A stretch of DNA of 64,000 nt from Planomicrobium soli (GTDB lineage Bacteria > Bacillota > Bacilli > Bacillales_A > Planococcaceae): contig NZ_PYAT01000007.1 of NCBI RefSeq assembly GCF_003014655.1, positions 186,001-250,000 of the forward strand, written 5' to 3'. Each line of letters opens with the position of its first letter. Position 1 is the first letter of the stretch. A model generated the notes under the pieces. It made no database searches and was not told the origin of the DNA. It worked only from the letters and a program-made list of their open reading frames with translations. The translations under genes and the position numbers were made by a program. This document shows positions 42,691-51,540 of this stretch, piece after piece.

Positions 42691-42783
42691 ATACAATAAA
42701 AAAGGTTTTCTGGCTATTTCCTGACATCAGATGGGACATGGTATAATAAAATCACAAAAAAGTTGAAAGGAGTTGGCATCCAC

Positions 42784-42969
42784 ATGAAATTTACCAAATC
42801 AAAAATGGAACGACTTGTCAGTGAAAATCCGGAATTGAAGAAACAGATGAAAGTATTGATGAAAGATATGGACTTGGAGAAGAATTTTGCGCTAAAGGCT
42901 CTCTATCATTCCCAAGTATCCGACAATGGGCCATTCCAGTCGGCTTATCAGGATTTGGACTTGCAATAA
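42784..42969 (+). CDS. Small acidic/basic hypothetical protein, 61 aa
   Basis: Starts at ATG 42784, 11 bases after GAAAGGAG, with TATAAT about 40 bp upstream. The product MKFTKSKMERLVSENPEL, then KKQMKVLMKDMDLEKNF and ALKALYHSQVS is helical and highly charged, without Cys or membrane segment. I do not recognise it. The well-formed promoter, ribosome site and amino-acid pattern support a real small gene. Confidence 0.6.
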   Translation: MKFTKSKMERLVSENPELKKQMKVLMKDMDLEKNFALKALYHSQVSDNGPFQSAYQDLDLQ

Positions 42970-43046
42970 ACCGTTCGGTTAATTTTTATAAAGGCTTATT
43001 GAAAGAACAAACTAGCCAAAGTTAATACGTACAGCTTTTGTACAAA

Positions 43047-43083
43047 TAAAAATCCCGCCTGCAAAGCCTGGCGGGATTTTTCG
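43047..43083. terminator. Bidirectional terminator between the small gene and the CarH-like gene
   Basis: AAAATCCCGCC/GGCGGGATTTTT stem around a 10-nt loop, T-rich on both strands. Confidence 0.88.
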
Positions 43084-43090
43084 TTTTTAT

Positions 43091-43978
43091 TTATAACGGT
43101 TGCTGCTGGAGCCATTCTTGCCAGAATTCGTAAGAAGTGCCGAGGTAGGCAACATTTCCTTCAACCTCAGGTTCCTTCAATGCTCTTCCTCCAACAATAA
43201 AGTGCATATCCGGATTTGTTTTGGCTAGTTTATCGATGTAGTTGTCCATGACGGGCTTCATTTTTTCATTGGAAATCGACATGCAAAGAAGCTTAAAATT
43301 TTGCTTATCAATCAATTCATCAAGCCCTTCAAGAGGCGTGTCCGGTCCGATGTAAGCGACTGAAAATCCATTTTCCCGAAGAAATAATGTAAACAGCAGC
43401 AAACCAAGCTGATGATGTTCTCCGCTCGGACACAATGCCAACGCTTTCGGCAAATCAGGTGCAGTAGGGAAGACACGGAAAAACTGGTTGAATCGCTGTT
43501 GGATGATATGGCTGATCAAATGTTCGTGAGCTACAGTAATATTGCCTTTTTCCCACTCGTTTCCAATGCGGACCATAAGAGGAGCAATTATTGAGAAAAA
43601 AACGATCCGGTAATGGAAAAGCGAAAAATTCAAATCAAGTAAATAGTTGAAGCGCTCCGTGTCCATTTCGGCTGCAGCTCCATATAGTTCTTGTATCTGT
43701 TTATCATAAGGCTGGTTATGATGTTCCCTTGTGTCGTCCTGTTTTGCATGGAACTTTTTCCGTGAGAGGTGAAGCTGCTGGACGGCTTGGCTAATTTTCA
43801 TGCCTTTTTCCTGCACCTGAATTTTCAACCATTTCAAGTCTTCCAAATTCTGATCTGAGTAGAGACGATGCCCGGATTCTGTACGCGCAGGTGTAATTGC
43901 GTCATAGCGTGTTTCCCATGAACGGATGGTCACTTTTGGCATATCTAATATTTTGGCGGCTGCTTTGATGTTGTACAT
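43091..43978 (-). CDS. carH: MerR-type regulator with B12-binding domain (CarH/LitR photoreceptor family)
   Basis: 295 residues: MerR helix-turn-helix (1-70; AAAKILDMPKVTIRSWETRY), a four-helix B12 cap (about 90-165) with the W-x9-EH motif (Trp142, Glu152, His153) and a cobalamin-binding Rossmann domain with E-x-H-x-x-G (187-192), His189 being the predicted lower ligand. CarH/LitR proteins bind DNA in the dark with adenosylcobalamin and let go in light. In Thermus CarH a His directly follows the Trp and caps cobalt after light; here it is Glu143. I choose ATG 43978 (GAAGG seven bases upstream). No carotenoid genes are in the window. Confidence 0.85.
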   Translation of the reverse strand: MYNIKAAAKILDMPKVTIRSWETRYDAITPARTESGHRLYSDQNLEDLKWLKIQVQEKGMKISQAVQQLHLSRKKFHAKQDDTREHHNQPYDKQIQELYGAAAEMDTERFNYLLDLNFSLFHYRIVFFSIIAPLMVRIGNEWEKGNITVAHEHLISHIIQQRFNQFFRVFPTAPDLPKALALCPSGEHHQLGLLLFTLFLRENGFSVAYIGPDTPLEGLDELIDKQNFKLLCMSISNEKMKPVMDNYIDKLAKTNPDMHFIVGGRALKEPEVEGNVAYLGTSYEFWQEWLQQQPL

Positions 43979-44076
43979 AGCATTACCTTCATTTCTATAG
44001 TTTAGTCTAATAGTTATATAATTATTATACATCCTGAAGGAGTGTTACGTAAAGCTGTGTACACTAGCATACAAAT

Positions 44077-44112
44077 GAAAAAGCTGATCCCAATTGGGAC
44101 CAGCTTTTTTTA
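44077..44112 (-). terminator. Terminator of the first MFS pump gene
   Basis: On the minus strand AAAGCTGGTCCC/GGGATCAGCTTT with TTTTTC tail, overlapping the stop codon. Confidence 0.82.
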
Positions 44113-45315
44113 TCTGGAGATTACGGCAGACGGTTTAGCCGTACGAGAACGTTGCCAAACTACTGTAATAGCTGTTGTGATTAATAATAACAATAAGCCG
44201 AGGATAAACGGATAAACAATATTGATATCATAAAGCATACCGGCAAGCAGTGGGCCCATGACATTTCCGATACTCATATAGGCATTGTTCATGCCCATGG
44301 CAAAACCGACTTCGCCTTCAGCCATTTTTGAAATCATGGTGTTAAGTACAGGGCGCAGAATAGATGATGCCATGAATATGATCAGTGAAACGGCGAAGAA
44401 CATCGCATAGTTTCCAGCGATCAAAGACAAGAAGAAACCAGCCGCAGCAACAATCAGGAATGCTATTAAGACTGCGGTTTCACCAAAGCGGCGCACAATG
44501 CGGTCTACGATAAACAGCTGAACGATAACACTGACAACGCCGGTTGCTGTAATCATAAACGCGATGTCTTTTGCTGTTGATTGGAATTGGTTGTCCAAAT
44601 ACAAGCCGACAACCGATTCATATGCCAGCAAACCGAAACTCATGACGAGTGTGATGACCAGCGGAATAAAGTAAGGCATGCTGACTGAACGGCCAATTTT
44701 TCGGAACATCGACTCTTGTTCAGCTAAAAGCATCGCTTCAGTTTGTTCCGTAACGGGAGCATCGTTTTCTTTCAACAAAGCAACCGAGAAAAGAACTGCT
44801 ACAAGAGAGACAAGTGCTGAAACTAAAAAAGGCAGTTTTAAATCATAGTCGGCAAGAAAACCGCCGATTCCAGGACCGACAACGATACCAAGAGACATGG
44901 CAGCAGAAACGAGGCTGTTCCCTTTGGCGCGTTGATCATGAGTTGTAATATCCGCGATATAGGCGAAAATTGCCGGAACGAGCATAGCTGCACCTATTCC
45001 TCCAATAACACGTGAAAAGTACAAGACCCATATGGAGTCAGAAGCATAAAAAACGAACATGGAAGCGGTCAGGCCGGCAAGGCCATAGATGATCATCTTA
45101 CGGCGACCATATTGATCGGCCCATTTTCCGGCAATCGGGGAAAACAGGAACTGCGCGGCTGCGAAAATCGCAATCATCAGGCCAGCTGCCATTCCGCCTT
45201 GATTAATGGAAGCTAAGTATGAAGGAAGAATCGGTATGATAATTCCGAAACTTGCAATGGCGATAAACATATTAATCATTAAAATAATTATTTTCTTTTT
45301 TTGTTCAGGAGACAT
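44110..45315 (-). CDS. Multidrug efflux MFS transporter (Bmr/NorA type)
   Basis: 401 residues, twelve membrane segments. The loop 2-3 motif A GKWADQYGRRKMIIYGL and motif C in segment 5 (VVGPGIGGFLADY) mark a DHA1 drug-proton antiporter like Bmr, Blt and NorA. It and the next gene are close paralogues in tandem, each with its own terminator and promoter region. An inverted repeat overlaps the -10 of this gene's promoter. The CarH-like gene lies downstream on the same strand beyond a terminator. Confidence 0.88.
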   Translation of the reverse strand: MSPEQKKKIIILMINMFIAIASFGIIIPILPSYLASINQGGMAAGLMIAIFAAAQFLFSPIAGKWADQYGRRKMIIYGLAGLTASMFVFYASDSIWVLYFSRVIGGIGAAMLVPAIFAYIADITTHDQRAKGNSLVSAAMSLGIVVGPGIGGFLADYDLKLPFLVSALVSLVAVLFSVALLKENDAPVTEQTEAMLLAEQESMFRKIGRSVSMPYFIPLVITLVMSFGLLAYESVVGLYLDNQFQSTAKDIAFMITATGVVSVIVQLFIVDRIVRRFGETAVLIAFLIVAAAGFFLSLIAGNYAMFFAVSLIIFMASSILRPVLNTMISKMAEGEVGFAMGMNNAYMSIGNVMGPLLAGMLYDINIVYPFILGLLLLLITTAITVVWQRSRTAKPSAVISR

Positions 45316-45372
45316 GGAAATACATCCTCATTTCTTTCTATATGATATTGTTCGGAACACTAAAATCTTGAA

Positions 45373-45414
45373 TCCAACCTTATATAGAATAGGGTTGGAG
45401 GAGAATTTTGTCAA
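45373..45414 (-). promoter_or_regulatory. Promoter with operator-like inverted repeat for the MFS pump
   Basis: On the minus strand TTGACA (45409-45414), 17-bp spacer and TATTCT (45386-45391). TCCAACC and GGTTGGA (45393-45399 and 45373-45379) flank the -10 symmetrically, a typical repressor-site layout. Confidence 0.65.
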
Positions 45415-45473
45415 TGAAACAAACTTGACTTTTAAGCATGCTGTTTCGAAATTTCGCCATGTAAATAGGAAAA

Positions 45474-45510
45474 GAAAAAGCTGAACCCTAGACGAGGGAC
45501 TCAGCTTCAA
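45474..45510 (-). terminator. Terminator of the second MFS pump gene
   Basis: On the minus strand AAGCTGA and CCCT pair with AGGG and TCAGCTT, followed by TTTTC; it overlaps the end of the coding region. Confidence 0.75.
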
Positions 45511-46726
45511 GAGCACGTGTTTCATCTGCATTAGCAGAGATCGTTTTTCTGCCGTTTGAATGGTACCAAGCGACTGTAATGCCGATTGTAACCATCAACA
45601 TGGATAATCCGAGTATAAACGGATAAACCATCTTGGTATCGTACAGCATACCGGCAGATATAGGCCCGATTACATTGCCTATTCCCATATAAGAAGTGCT
45701 CAATCCCATAGCGAATCCGACTTCGCCTTTGGCCAGTTTTGAAATCAGGATGTTAAGCACCGGCCGGAGAATCGACATCGCCATGAAAATAATCAAAGTA
45801 GCAACAAAGAACATGACGTAGCTTCCGGCAAACAAGGCCAACAAGAATCCGGTGGAAGCAACAACAAGAAACGTGATCAGAACAGGCACTTCGCCAAATC
45901 GGCGAATCAGCCGATCGACAGCAAATAATTGCGTAAGAACACTGACTCCCTGTATGGCAATGCAGATAAGTGCGATATCTTGTACGCTGGCAGAAAACTC
46001 ATCATTAAGCACCAAACCGAAAATCGATTCAAAGGCCACCAAACCGAAACTCATGACAAACGTAATGATAAGTGGAAGAAAGTAAGGCATTTTAGTGGAG
46101 CGGGCAATTTTTTGGGACATGGACTCTTCATCTTCAAGATTTCTTACGTTTTCTTGGCCGGTCCGTGACGGATCGCTTTCTTTCAAGAAAGCGAAAGCGA
46201 ACAATACCGAGGCAAGAGCGATGAATGCGGAAACAAGGAAAGGTGCCTTAACGCTGTAGCCGGACATGAACAGCATGATAACCGGTCCAGCAACAAGCCC
46301 CAGTGACACAGAGGCCGTAACCAGACCGGTCCCTTTTGCCCGTTTTTCAAGTGATGTCACATCTGCGGTATAGGCGAAGACAGCAGGTATCAGAAAAGCA
46401 TCACCGATGCCGCCGATCACACGCGCCGTATATAAAACCCATAACAAGTCAGTTGCATAGAACAAAAAGCCCGAAAAAGTAATCATGGCTAATCCGATTA
46501 TGATCATTTTGCGGCGGCCGTACAAATCTGTCCATTTTCCGCCTAGCGGAGCAAAGAGAAGTTGTGCGCCGGCGAAAATAGCGATAATCATTCCGGAAGC
46601 CATTCCGCCTTGGCCAATGGATTCCAGATAAGCAGGGATTACAGGGCCGGTAATCCCGAAACTTGTTATGGCAATAAACATGGTAATCATTAATATTGAG
46701 ATTTTCTTACGTTGAGTTGGAGACAT
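45488..46726 (-). CDS. Multidrug efflux MFS transporter (Bmr/NorA type), paralogue
   Basis: 412 residues from ATG 46726, which follows GAGGA; the frame is open 31 codons further but that stretch runs through the promoter. Twelve membrane segments with motif A GKWTDLYGRRKMIIIGL and the motif C region LVAGPVIMLFMSGY (the usual GPxxGG is GPVIML here, a small departure). It is clearly a duplicate of the gene at 44110 (shared starts MSPTQRKK/MSPEQKKK and FGLVAFESI/FGLLAYESV). The altered motif C may change drug range or coupling. Confidence 0.88.
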   Translation of the reverse strand: MSPTQRKKISILMITMFIAITSFGITGPVIPAYLESIGQGGMASGMIIAIFAGAQLLFAPLGGKWTDLYGRRKMIIIGLAMITFSGFLFYATDLLWVLYTARVIGGIGDAFLIPAVFAYTADVTSLEKRAKGTGLVTASVSLGLVAGPVIMLFMSGYSVKAPFLVSAFIALASVLFAFAFLKESDPSRTGQENVRNLEDEESMSQKIARSTKMPYFLPLIITFVMSFGLVAFESIFGLVLNDEFSASVQDIALICIAIQGVSVLTQLFAVDRLIRRFGEVPVLITFLVVASTGFLLALFAGSYVMFFVATLIIFMAMSILRPVLNILISKLAKGEVGFAMGLSTSYMGIGNVIGPISAGMLYDTKMVYPFILGLSMLMVTIGITVAWYHSNGRKTISANADETRALEAESLV

Positions 46727-46790
46727 GAAAATTGTTCCTCGTTTCAAATATATTATTGCACCATTACGTTTTCGTTTTGACAACTTTCCT

Positions 46791-46819
46791 ATAGTAGTCC
46801 CGTGAAAGCAGGAAGTCAA
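46791..46819 (-). promoter_or_regulatory. SigA-type promoter of the second MFS pump gene
   Basis: On the minus strand TTGACT (46814-46819), 17-bp spacer, TACTAT (46791-46796). Confidence 0.5.
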
Positions 46820-46905
46820 TATAAAAATCCGATATTTATTATTAAATTAGTGTAAAATATATTTTAGTAAAAACACTTTAAGTGGAATAATTGAAGTGAT
46901 TTTAT

Positions 46906-47093
46906 TGTAAGAGCTTTCATGATCGTAGTCTTGCAGAATTATTGCATCCATGTAATTTGCAACTAATTAGATCGTCGGTTGTAAAAAGGCAACGAGGAAT
47001 GTCAAAATTGTGACACGAGAAATTGGAAAATGATCCGAATAAACGCCATTTTAGAGCAGGCTTTTTAAAGAAATGGTTGGAAAACATTATAAT
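46906..47093 (+). promoter_or_regulatory. Upstream region of the CoA transferase gene
   Basis: In the 411-bp divergent gap 46727-47137, besides the pump promoter, I see a near-cre site TGTAAGAGCTTTCA (46906-46919), a symmetric TGTCA-6-TGACA (47000-47015) that could be a Crp/Fnr-family site, and TATAAT at 47088-47093 as -10. The rest is A+T-rich without an ORF. Confidence 0.4.
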
Positions 47094-47137
47094 GTAGAAG
47101 AGCAGAAAATATAATCTAACTCCGAAAGGTGACAGTG

Positions 47138-48652
47138 ATGGAAAATAACATTCATCGAATTCAAGCTATTCAATTGCAAGAACGGATTGTGGAAGCGGAA
47201 ACAGCCGCATCATGGATTCAAGACGGTATGACGCTCGGGTTAAGCGGATTTACTCGCGCAGGGGATGCAAAAGCAATTCCTTATGCTTTAGTAAAACGTG
47301 CAGAAGATGAAAGTTTTAAAGTGAATGTGTTTACCGGGGCTTCATTAGGCTCGGATATTGATAAATTGTTTGCGGAAGCAGGAATTGTGAACAAGCGATT
47401 GCCGTTTCAGGCGGAACCTGCGATGCGCAAAAAAATAAATGAAGGCGAAATGTTGTTTGTCGACCATCACTTGTCCCATACGGCAGAGTGGATCAAGGCA
47501 AACGTTATAGAACCGATAGATTTTGCAGTTATTGAAGCACTCTCGATTACAGAAGATGGGATGATCATTCCAACGACTTCTGTCGGAAACTCAGCTCTTT
47601 TTGTAAAACATGCGAAAAATGTGATTGTAGAAATCAATCTGGCGCAGCCGGAACTTTTTGAAGGTATTCATGATATTTATGACACCGGAAAACAAGGTGA
47701 GCGCTCACCGATTCCGTTGACCAAAGCCGATAACCGAATCGGCACTATCGGAATCCCGGTGGATTTGGAGAAAATTAGAGGCATTGTATTTACTCAGCAA
47801 GAAGATTCCCCTTCACCGATTGTCCCGCCAGATGCCGAAACTGAAGTTATAGCCGGCCATCTTTTAGATTTCTTGCGTTCAGAGGTTCAAGCAGGACGGC
47901 TGACTGAAAAGTTGGCGCCGCTGCAATCAGGCATCGGTTCTGTTGCAAACGCAGTATTGGAGGGATTGATCGATTCTGAATTCAGCGATTTGGAGATGTA
48001 TTCGGAAGTACTGCAGGACGCTGTGTTCGATTTGATCGATGCAGGAAAAGTGAAGTTTGCTTCAAGTTCTTCTATTACATTGTCACAGGAAAAAATGGAT
48101 CACGTTTATAACAACTTTGAGAAATACCGTGACAAAATCCTGCTACGGCCACAGGAAATCTCCAATCATCCGGAAATCATTCGCCGCCTCGGCTTGATTT
48201 CGATCAATACGGCGTTGGAGTTCGATATTTACGGCAATGTCAATTCGACGCATGTGTCCGGAACGAAAATGATGAACGGCATTGGCGGCTCAGGCGACTT
48301 TGCGCGCAACGCACGACTTGCCATCTTTGTCACCAAGTCGATCGCCAAAGGCGGCAAGATCTCAAGTGTCGTGCCATTTGTTACTCATGTCGACCATACC
48401 GAGCACGATGTGGACATCGTCGTGACAGAGCAGGGGTATGCCGACTTGCGCGGGCTTGCACCGCGTGAACGCGCAAATTTGATTATCGATAATTGTGTGC
48501 ATCCGATGTATCGTGAACAAATGCGAGCATATTATAAAGAAGCATTGACTCGCGGCGGGCAAACGCCTCATGTACTGGAAAAAGCTTTTTCGTGGCACGC
48601 AAACCTTGCTCAAACAGGGACGATGCTTCAGCAAAAAGAACAGCTTGTTTAA
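47138..48652 (+). CDS. Acetyl-CoA hydrolase / succinate-type CoA transferase
   Basis: 504 residues of the Ach1/Cat1 family, which moves CoA between acyl-CoAs and acids such as acetate and succinate. AASWIQDGMTLGLSGFTRAGD at the start, QSGIGSVANAVLEGL and the C-terminal VTEQGYADLRGLAPRERA with the catalytic-region Glu are typical. The ATG is chosen because AAAGGTG lies six bases before it; a GTG three codons earlier is inside that site. Possible roles are acetate assimilation or overflow control, in keeping with a near-cre element upstream. Confidence 0.88.
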   Translation: MENNIHRIQAIQLQERIVEAETAASWIQDGMTLGLSGFTRAGDAKAIPYALVKRAEDESFKVNVFTGASLGSDIDKLFAEAGIVNKRLPFQAEPAMRKKINEGEMLFVDHHLSHTAEWIKANVIEPIDFAVIEALSITEDGMIIPTTSVGNSALFVKHAKNVIVEINLAQPELFEGIHDIYDTGKQGERSPIPLTKADNRIGTIGIPVDLEKIRGIVFTQQEDSPSPIVPPDAETEVIAGHLLDFLRSEVQAGRLTEKLAPLQSGIGSVANAVLEGLIDSEFSDLEMYSEVLQDAVFDLIDAGKVKFASSSSITLSQEKMDHVYNNFEKYRDKILLRPQEISNHPEIIRRLGLISINTALEFDIYGNVNSTHVSGTKMMNGIGGSGDFARNARLAIFVTKSIAKGGKISSVVPFVTHVDHTEHDVDIVVTEQGYADLRGLAPRERANLIIDNCVHPMYREQMRAYYKEALTRGGQTPHVLEKAFSWHANLAQTGTMLQQKEQLV

Positions 48653-48658
48653 AGAAAC

Positions 48659-48700
48659 AAAAACCCAGCCAGTCCGCGTTCGGACTGGCTGGGTTTTATT
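48659..48700. terminator. Bidirectional terminator between CoA transferase and VOC genes
   Basis: Perfect 17-bp stem AAAACCCAGCCAGTCCG with its complement around CGTT, T-rich both ways. Confidence 0.92.
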
Positions 48701-49169
48701 ATTTACCGCCGTACATTTCTGAAGTGCTGCGTGAATACAATTCAATCGTATGGCCGAAAGGATCTTTTGTATAAACCAAGTAATGAGGTTTTCCGTCCGA
48801 AAGACTCCAGATTTTGCTGGTTTGTTTTCCGCCGTACTGCACGATTCGCTCTATTGTTTCCACAAGATCGTCGACAATGAGGCAGATGTGGAAAAAGCCG
48901 GAGTGGGCAGGAAGTGGCTCTTCTTTAAAAGTAGGCTGCTGGAATTCGAATAATTCGATTCCGACGCCTCCCGAAGACATCAAATGCACGTTCCGTGTTT
49001 TTTTTACTTCTTCGCCTAACAGATCTTGTGTCATGTTTGGACGTTTTTCCTTTTCCTCATTAAATTCAAAAGGTCCGGCAAGCACATAAAAGCCGAACAC
49101 TTTACTATACCAGTTGATAGCCTGCTCTAAGTTAGGGACTGCAAGGCCAATATGGGTGATTACGCTCAT
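48699..49169 (-). CDS. VOC/glyoxalase-family protein
   Basis: 156 residues with two beta-alpha-beta-beta-beta modules. Candidate metal ligands are His6 (THIGLAVP), the Glu of GIELFEF, His in FFHICLIV and Glu of TIELYSRS, the pattern of glyoxalase I and methylmalonyl-CoA epimerase. The length and the GVGIELFEF centre resemble lactoylglutathione lyase-like proteins of Bacillales whose substrates are unknown. The start follows AAGGAGG. Confidence 0.82.
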   Translation of the reverse strand: MSVITHIGLAVPNLEQAINWYSKVFGFYVLAGPFEFNEEKEKRPNMTQDLLGEEVKKTRNVHLMSSGGVGIELFEFQQPTFKEEPLPAHSGFFHICLIVDDLVETIERIVQYGGKQTSKIWSLSDGKPHYLVYTKDPFGHTIELYSRSTSEMYGGK

Positions 49170-49328
49170 TTTACCGCCTCCTTATGTATATAGGACATTA
49201 CCCGGAAAACGCACTTCTAACACAATATGAAAACAGAGTTTTCTGGATAAACAAAAATAGTTGTTGTCAATGGTTATTTTTAGTATTATAATAAACAATT
49301 GTGAAAATCGAAAAGAGGGTACCTAACA

Positions 49329-50396
49329 ATGAAAAATTCCATCTATGGATTGACGTTAGATCAACTAAAAGAATGGTTTTTGGAAAATGGACAAAAGAAA
49401 TACCGTGCCGAACAAGTTTGGGACTGGTTATATATTAAACGCGTGACTGAATTCTCGCAGATGAATAATTTAAGTAAAGATGTTATTCAACTGCTGGAGG
49501 AGAACTTTGCGATCCGTACACTTGAAGAAGCGGTCAAGCAGGAATCTTCAGATGGCACGATCAAATTCCTTTTCCGCCTTCAGGACGGAAACTTGATCGA
49601 AACTGTCTTAATGCGCTTCAAATACGGAAATTCCGTCTGTGTAACAACACAAGTCGGCTGCAACATCGGCTGCAGTTTCTGTGCAAGCGGGCTATTGAAG
49701 AAGAGCCGCGATTTATCTGCTGGTGAAATTGTTGAGCAGATCATGCAAGTGCAAGCTCACTTTGATGCTCAGAAAAAAGACGAGCGCGTCAGCCACATTG
49801 TGGTTATGGGAATCGGCGAACCGTTTGACAACTATACAAATTTGATGGGCTTCTTGAATGTTGTTAACTCACAAAAAGGTTTGGCTATCGGAGCTCGCCA
49901 TATCACTGTGTCGACAAGCGGAATTGTACCGAAAATCTACGATTATGCGGACGAAGGCTTGCAGGTCAATCTTGCGATTTCTATCCATGCGCCGAACAAC
50001 GAATTGCGTTCGCGCATCATGAAAATCAACAAAGCTTATCCAATTGAAAAATTGATGGCTGCCATTGATTATTATCTGGAAAAATCCAATCGTCGCATCA
50101 CATTTGAGTATATTTTATTGCGCGATGTCAACGACCATGTCGAAGAAGCAAACCAGCTGGCAAAATTGCTTGAGAACAAACGCCATTTGTCATACGTCAA
50201 CTTGATTCCATACAACTCTGTCAGTGAGCACGACCAGTACCAACAAAGCACGCCGGAAGCGATCAGCGCTTTCTTCGATGCGTTGAAAAAGAAAGGCATC
50301 AACTGTGGCGTCCGTGTAGAACAAGGCGCAGACATCGATGCAGCTTGCGGCCAATTGCGCAGCAAGCAAATCAAAAAAGAAAAAACAACCGTATAA
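49329..50396 (+). CDS. rlmN: Radical SAM 23S rRNA adenine-2503 methyltransferase
   Basis: 355 residues. The Fe-S cluster motif C-x3-C-x2-C is CNIGCSFC (Cys111, 115, 118), followed by [11 protein letters not shown] and GIGEPFDNY; the C-terminal [11 protein letters not shown] carries the Cys (about 340) that is methylated during catalysis. RlmN methylates A2503 of 23S rRNA and A37 of some tRNAs. Cfr, a relative giving drug resistance, is shorter in the N-terminus and differs in these blocks; RlmN fits better. Monocistronic. Confidence 0.9.
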   Translation: MKNSIYGLTLDQLKEWFLENGQKKYRAEQVWDWLYIKRVTEFSQMNNLSKDVIQLLEENFAIRTLEEAVKQESSDGTIKFLFRLQDGNLIETVLMRFKYGNSVCVTTQVGCNIGCSFCASGLLKKSRDLSAGEIVEQIMQVQAHFDAQKKDERVSHIVVMGIGEPFDNYTNLMGFLNVVNSQKGLAIGARHITVSTSGIVPKIYDYADEGLQVNLAISIHAPNNELRSRIMKINKAYPIEKLMAAIDYYLEKSNRRITFEYILLRDVNDHVEEANQLAKLLENKRHLSYVNLIPYNSVSEHDQYQQSTPEAISAFFDALKKKGINCGVRVEQGADIDAACGQLRSKQIKKEKTTV

Positions 50397-50404
50397 GTAA
50401 GCGG

Positions 50405-50437
50405 AAAAAGCGTCCTGCATGCAGGACGCTTTTTATA
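50405..50437 (+). terminator. Terminator of rlmN
   Basis: AAAAAGCGTCCTGC/GCAGGACGCTTTTT with a 2-base turn. Confidence 0.9.
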
Positions 50438-50450
50438 GGCTTATTTTGAG

Positions 50451-50550
50451 TGAACGGGCATAAGTTTTTCGGAGCGTGCATAAATTCTGCTGAACGTGCA
50501 TAAATTCCACTGAGCGTGCGTAAACTCTTCTGAGCGTGCATAAGCTCAAA
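50451..50550 (-). repeat. 20-bp tandem repeat array C (5 units, reverse orientation)
   Basis: Five units at 50451, 50471, 50491, 50511 and 50531 with core TGARCGTGCRTAAA, the reverse complement of arrays A and B. It lies between the rlmN terminator and the terminator of the sugar ABC operon. Confidence 0.9.
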
Positions 50551-50573
50551 AAAGACAGCTTTTTAAGGCGAAA

Positions 50574-50615
50574 AGAAAAAAATCCCATCTGCAAGAATGC
50601 AGATGGGATTTTTTC
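50574..50615 (-). terminator. Terminator of the sugar ABC operon
   Basis: ATCCCATCTGC/GCAGATGGGAT stem around a 6-nt loop, with a T-run on the minus strand. Confidence 0.9.
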
Positions 50616-51540
50616 ATTTTCCTCCAGACTGAAGATTGATGCCCTGGATAAAATATTTTTGGAAAAAGAAGAACAGGAGAATGACTGGCAATAACACGAT
50701 AAGTGAACCGGCCATCAAGTAATTCCACTGGGTGCTAAGCTGTCCTTTGAAGACTTGCAGGCCGATTTGCAGCGTATACAAGTTTTCATCGTTTAAATAT
50801 AATAGCGGTCCGAGAAAATCATTCCACGCGCCATTGAACGAGAAAATGGCTACCGTAGCGATTGCCGGTTTTGTCAACGGCAATCCTATTTTCCACCAAA
50901 TGTAAAAATGATTAGCACCTTCTATTTTTGCTGCTTCAATCAATTCAGTAGGAATCGTCATATAAAATTGGCGAAGGAGAAAGATGTTGAAGGCGCTGCC
51001 GAAAAAAGCAGGCACAAACAATGGATAATAAGTATTGATCCAATTCAATTTGGCAAAAAGGACATATTGTGGAATCAGTGTCACAAATCCTGGAATCATC
51101 ATCGTAGCCAGGACAATTGCAAACAATATATTCTTTCCTTTAAAAGGAATTTTGGCAAAGCCGTAAGCAATAAACGAATTTGACAGTACATTTCCGATTA
51201 CTACCAGGGTGGTAATCGTCAGTGTATTAATTGTATAGCGTGTAAAGGGAGCAGCTTCCCATGTCCGTATATAATTGCTGAACAACCAATTCTCCGGCCA
51301 GAAGGAAGGCGGGAACGACATTACTTCTGCCATTGTTTTAAGAGAAGTGGAAACCATCCACCATAAAGGGGAAATGATAAGCAAACCGCCAATTGCAAGC
51401 AGGAAAAAATTGAGTATCGTCAGAAAGTTTTTCCGGTTTCCCCGGTGCTCCAAGAAACTCGGATTTTCATTTGTCTTGCCGATGCTTTTCAAGTCGCTAG
51501 TACGGTCTAAGTAATCGTTATCTTCAGGAGTTTTATCCAT
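50614..51540 (-). CDS. Carbohydrate ABC transporter permease (MalG/CUT1 type)
   Basis: 308 residues with a 35-residue hydrophilic N-terminus and six membrane segments. The cytoplasmic EAA loop reads EAAKIEGANHFYIWWKIGLPLTKPA, split here only to name its EAA---G core, which docks the ATPase; the family end QKYFIQGI is present. Last gene of a binding protein/permease/permease operon, directly after the stop codon of the partner permease. It needs an ATPase; the divergent MsmX-type gene is the obvious one. Confidence 0.9.
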   Translation of the reverse strand: MDKTPEDNDYLDRTSDLKSIGKTNENPSFLEHRGNRKNFLTILNFFLLAIGGLLIISPLWWMVSTSLKTMAEVMSFPPSFWPENWLFSNYIRTWEAAPFTRYTINTLTITTLVVIGNVLSNSFIAYGFAKIPFKGKNILFAIVLATMMIPGFVTLIPQYVLFAKLNWINTYYPLFVPAFFGSAFNIFLLRQFYMTIPTELIEAAKIEGANHFYIWWKIGLPLTKPAIATVAIFSFNGAWNDFLGPLLYLNDENLYTLQIGLQVFKGQLSTQWNYLMAGSLIVLLPVILLFFFFQKYFIQGINLQSGGK

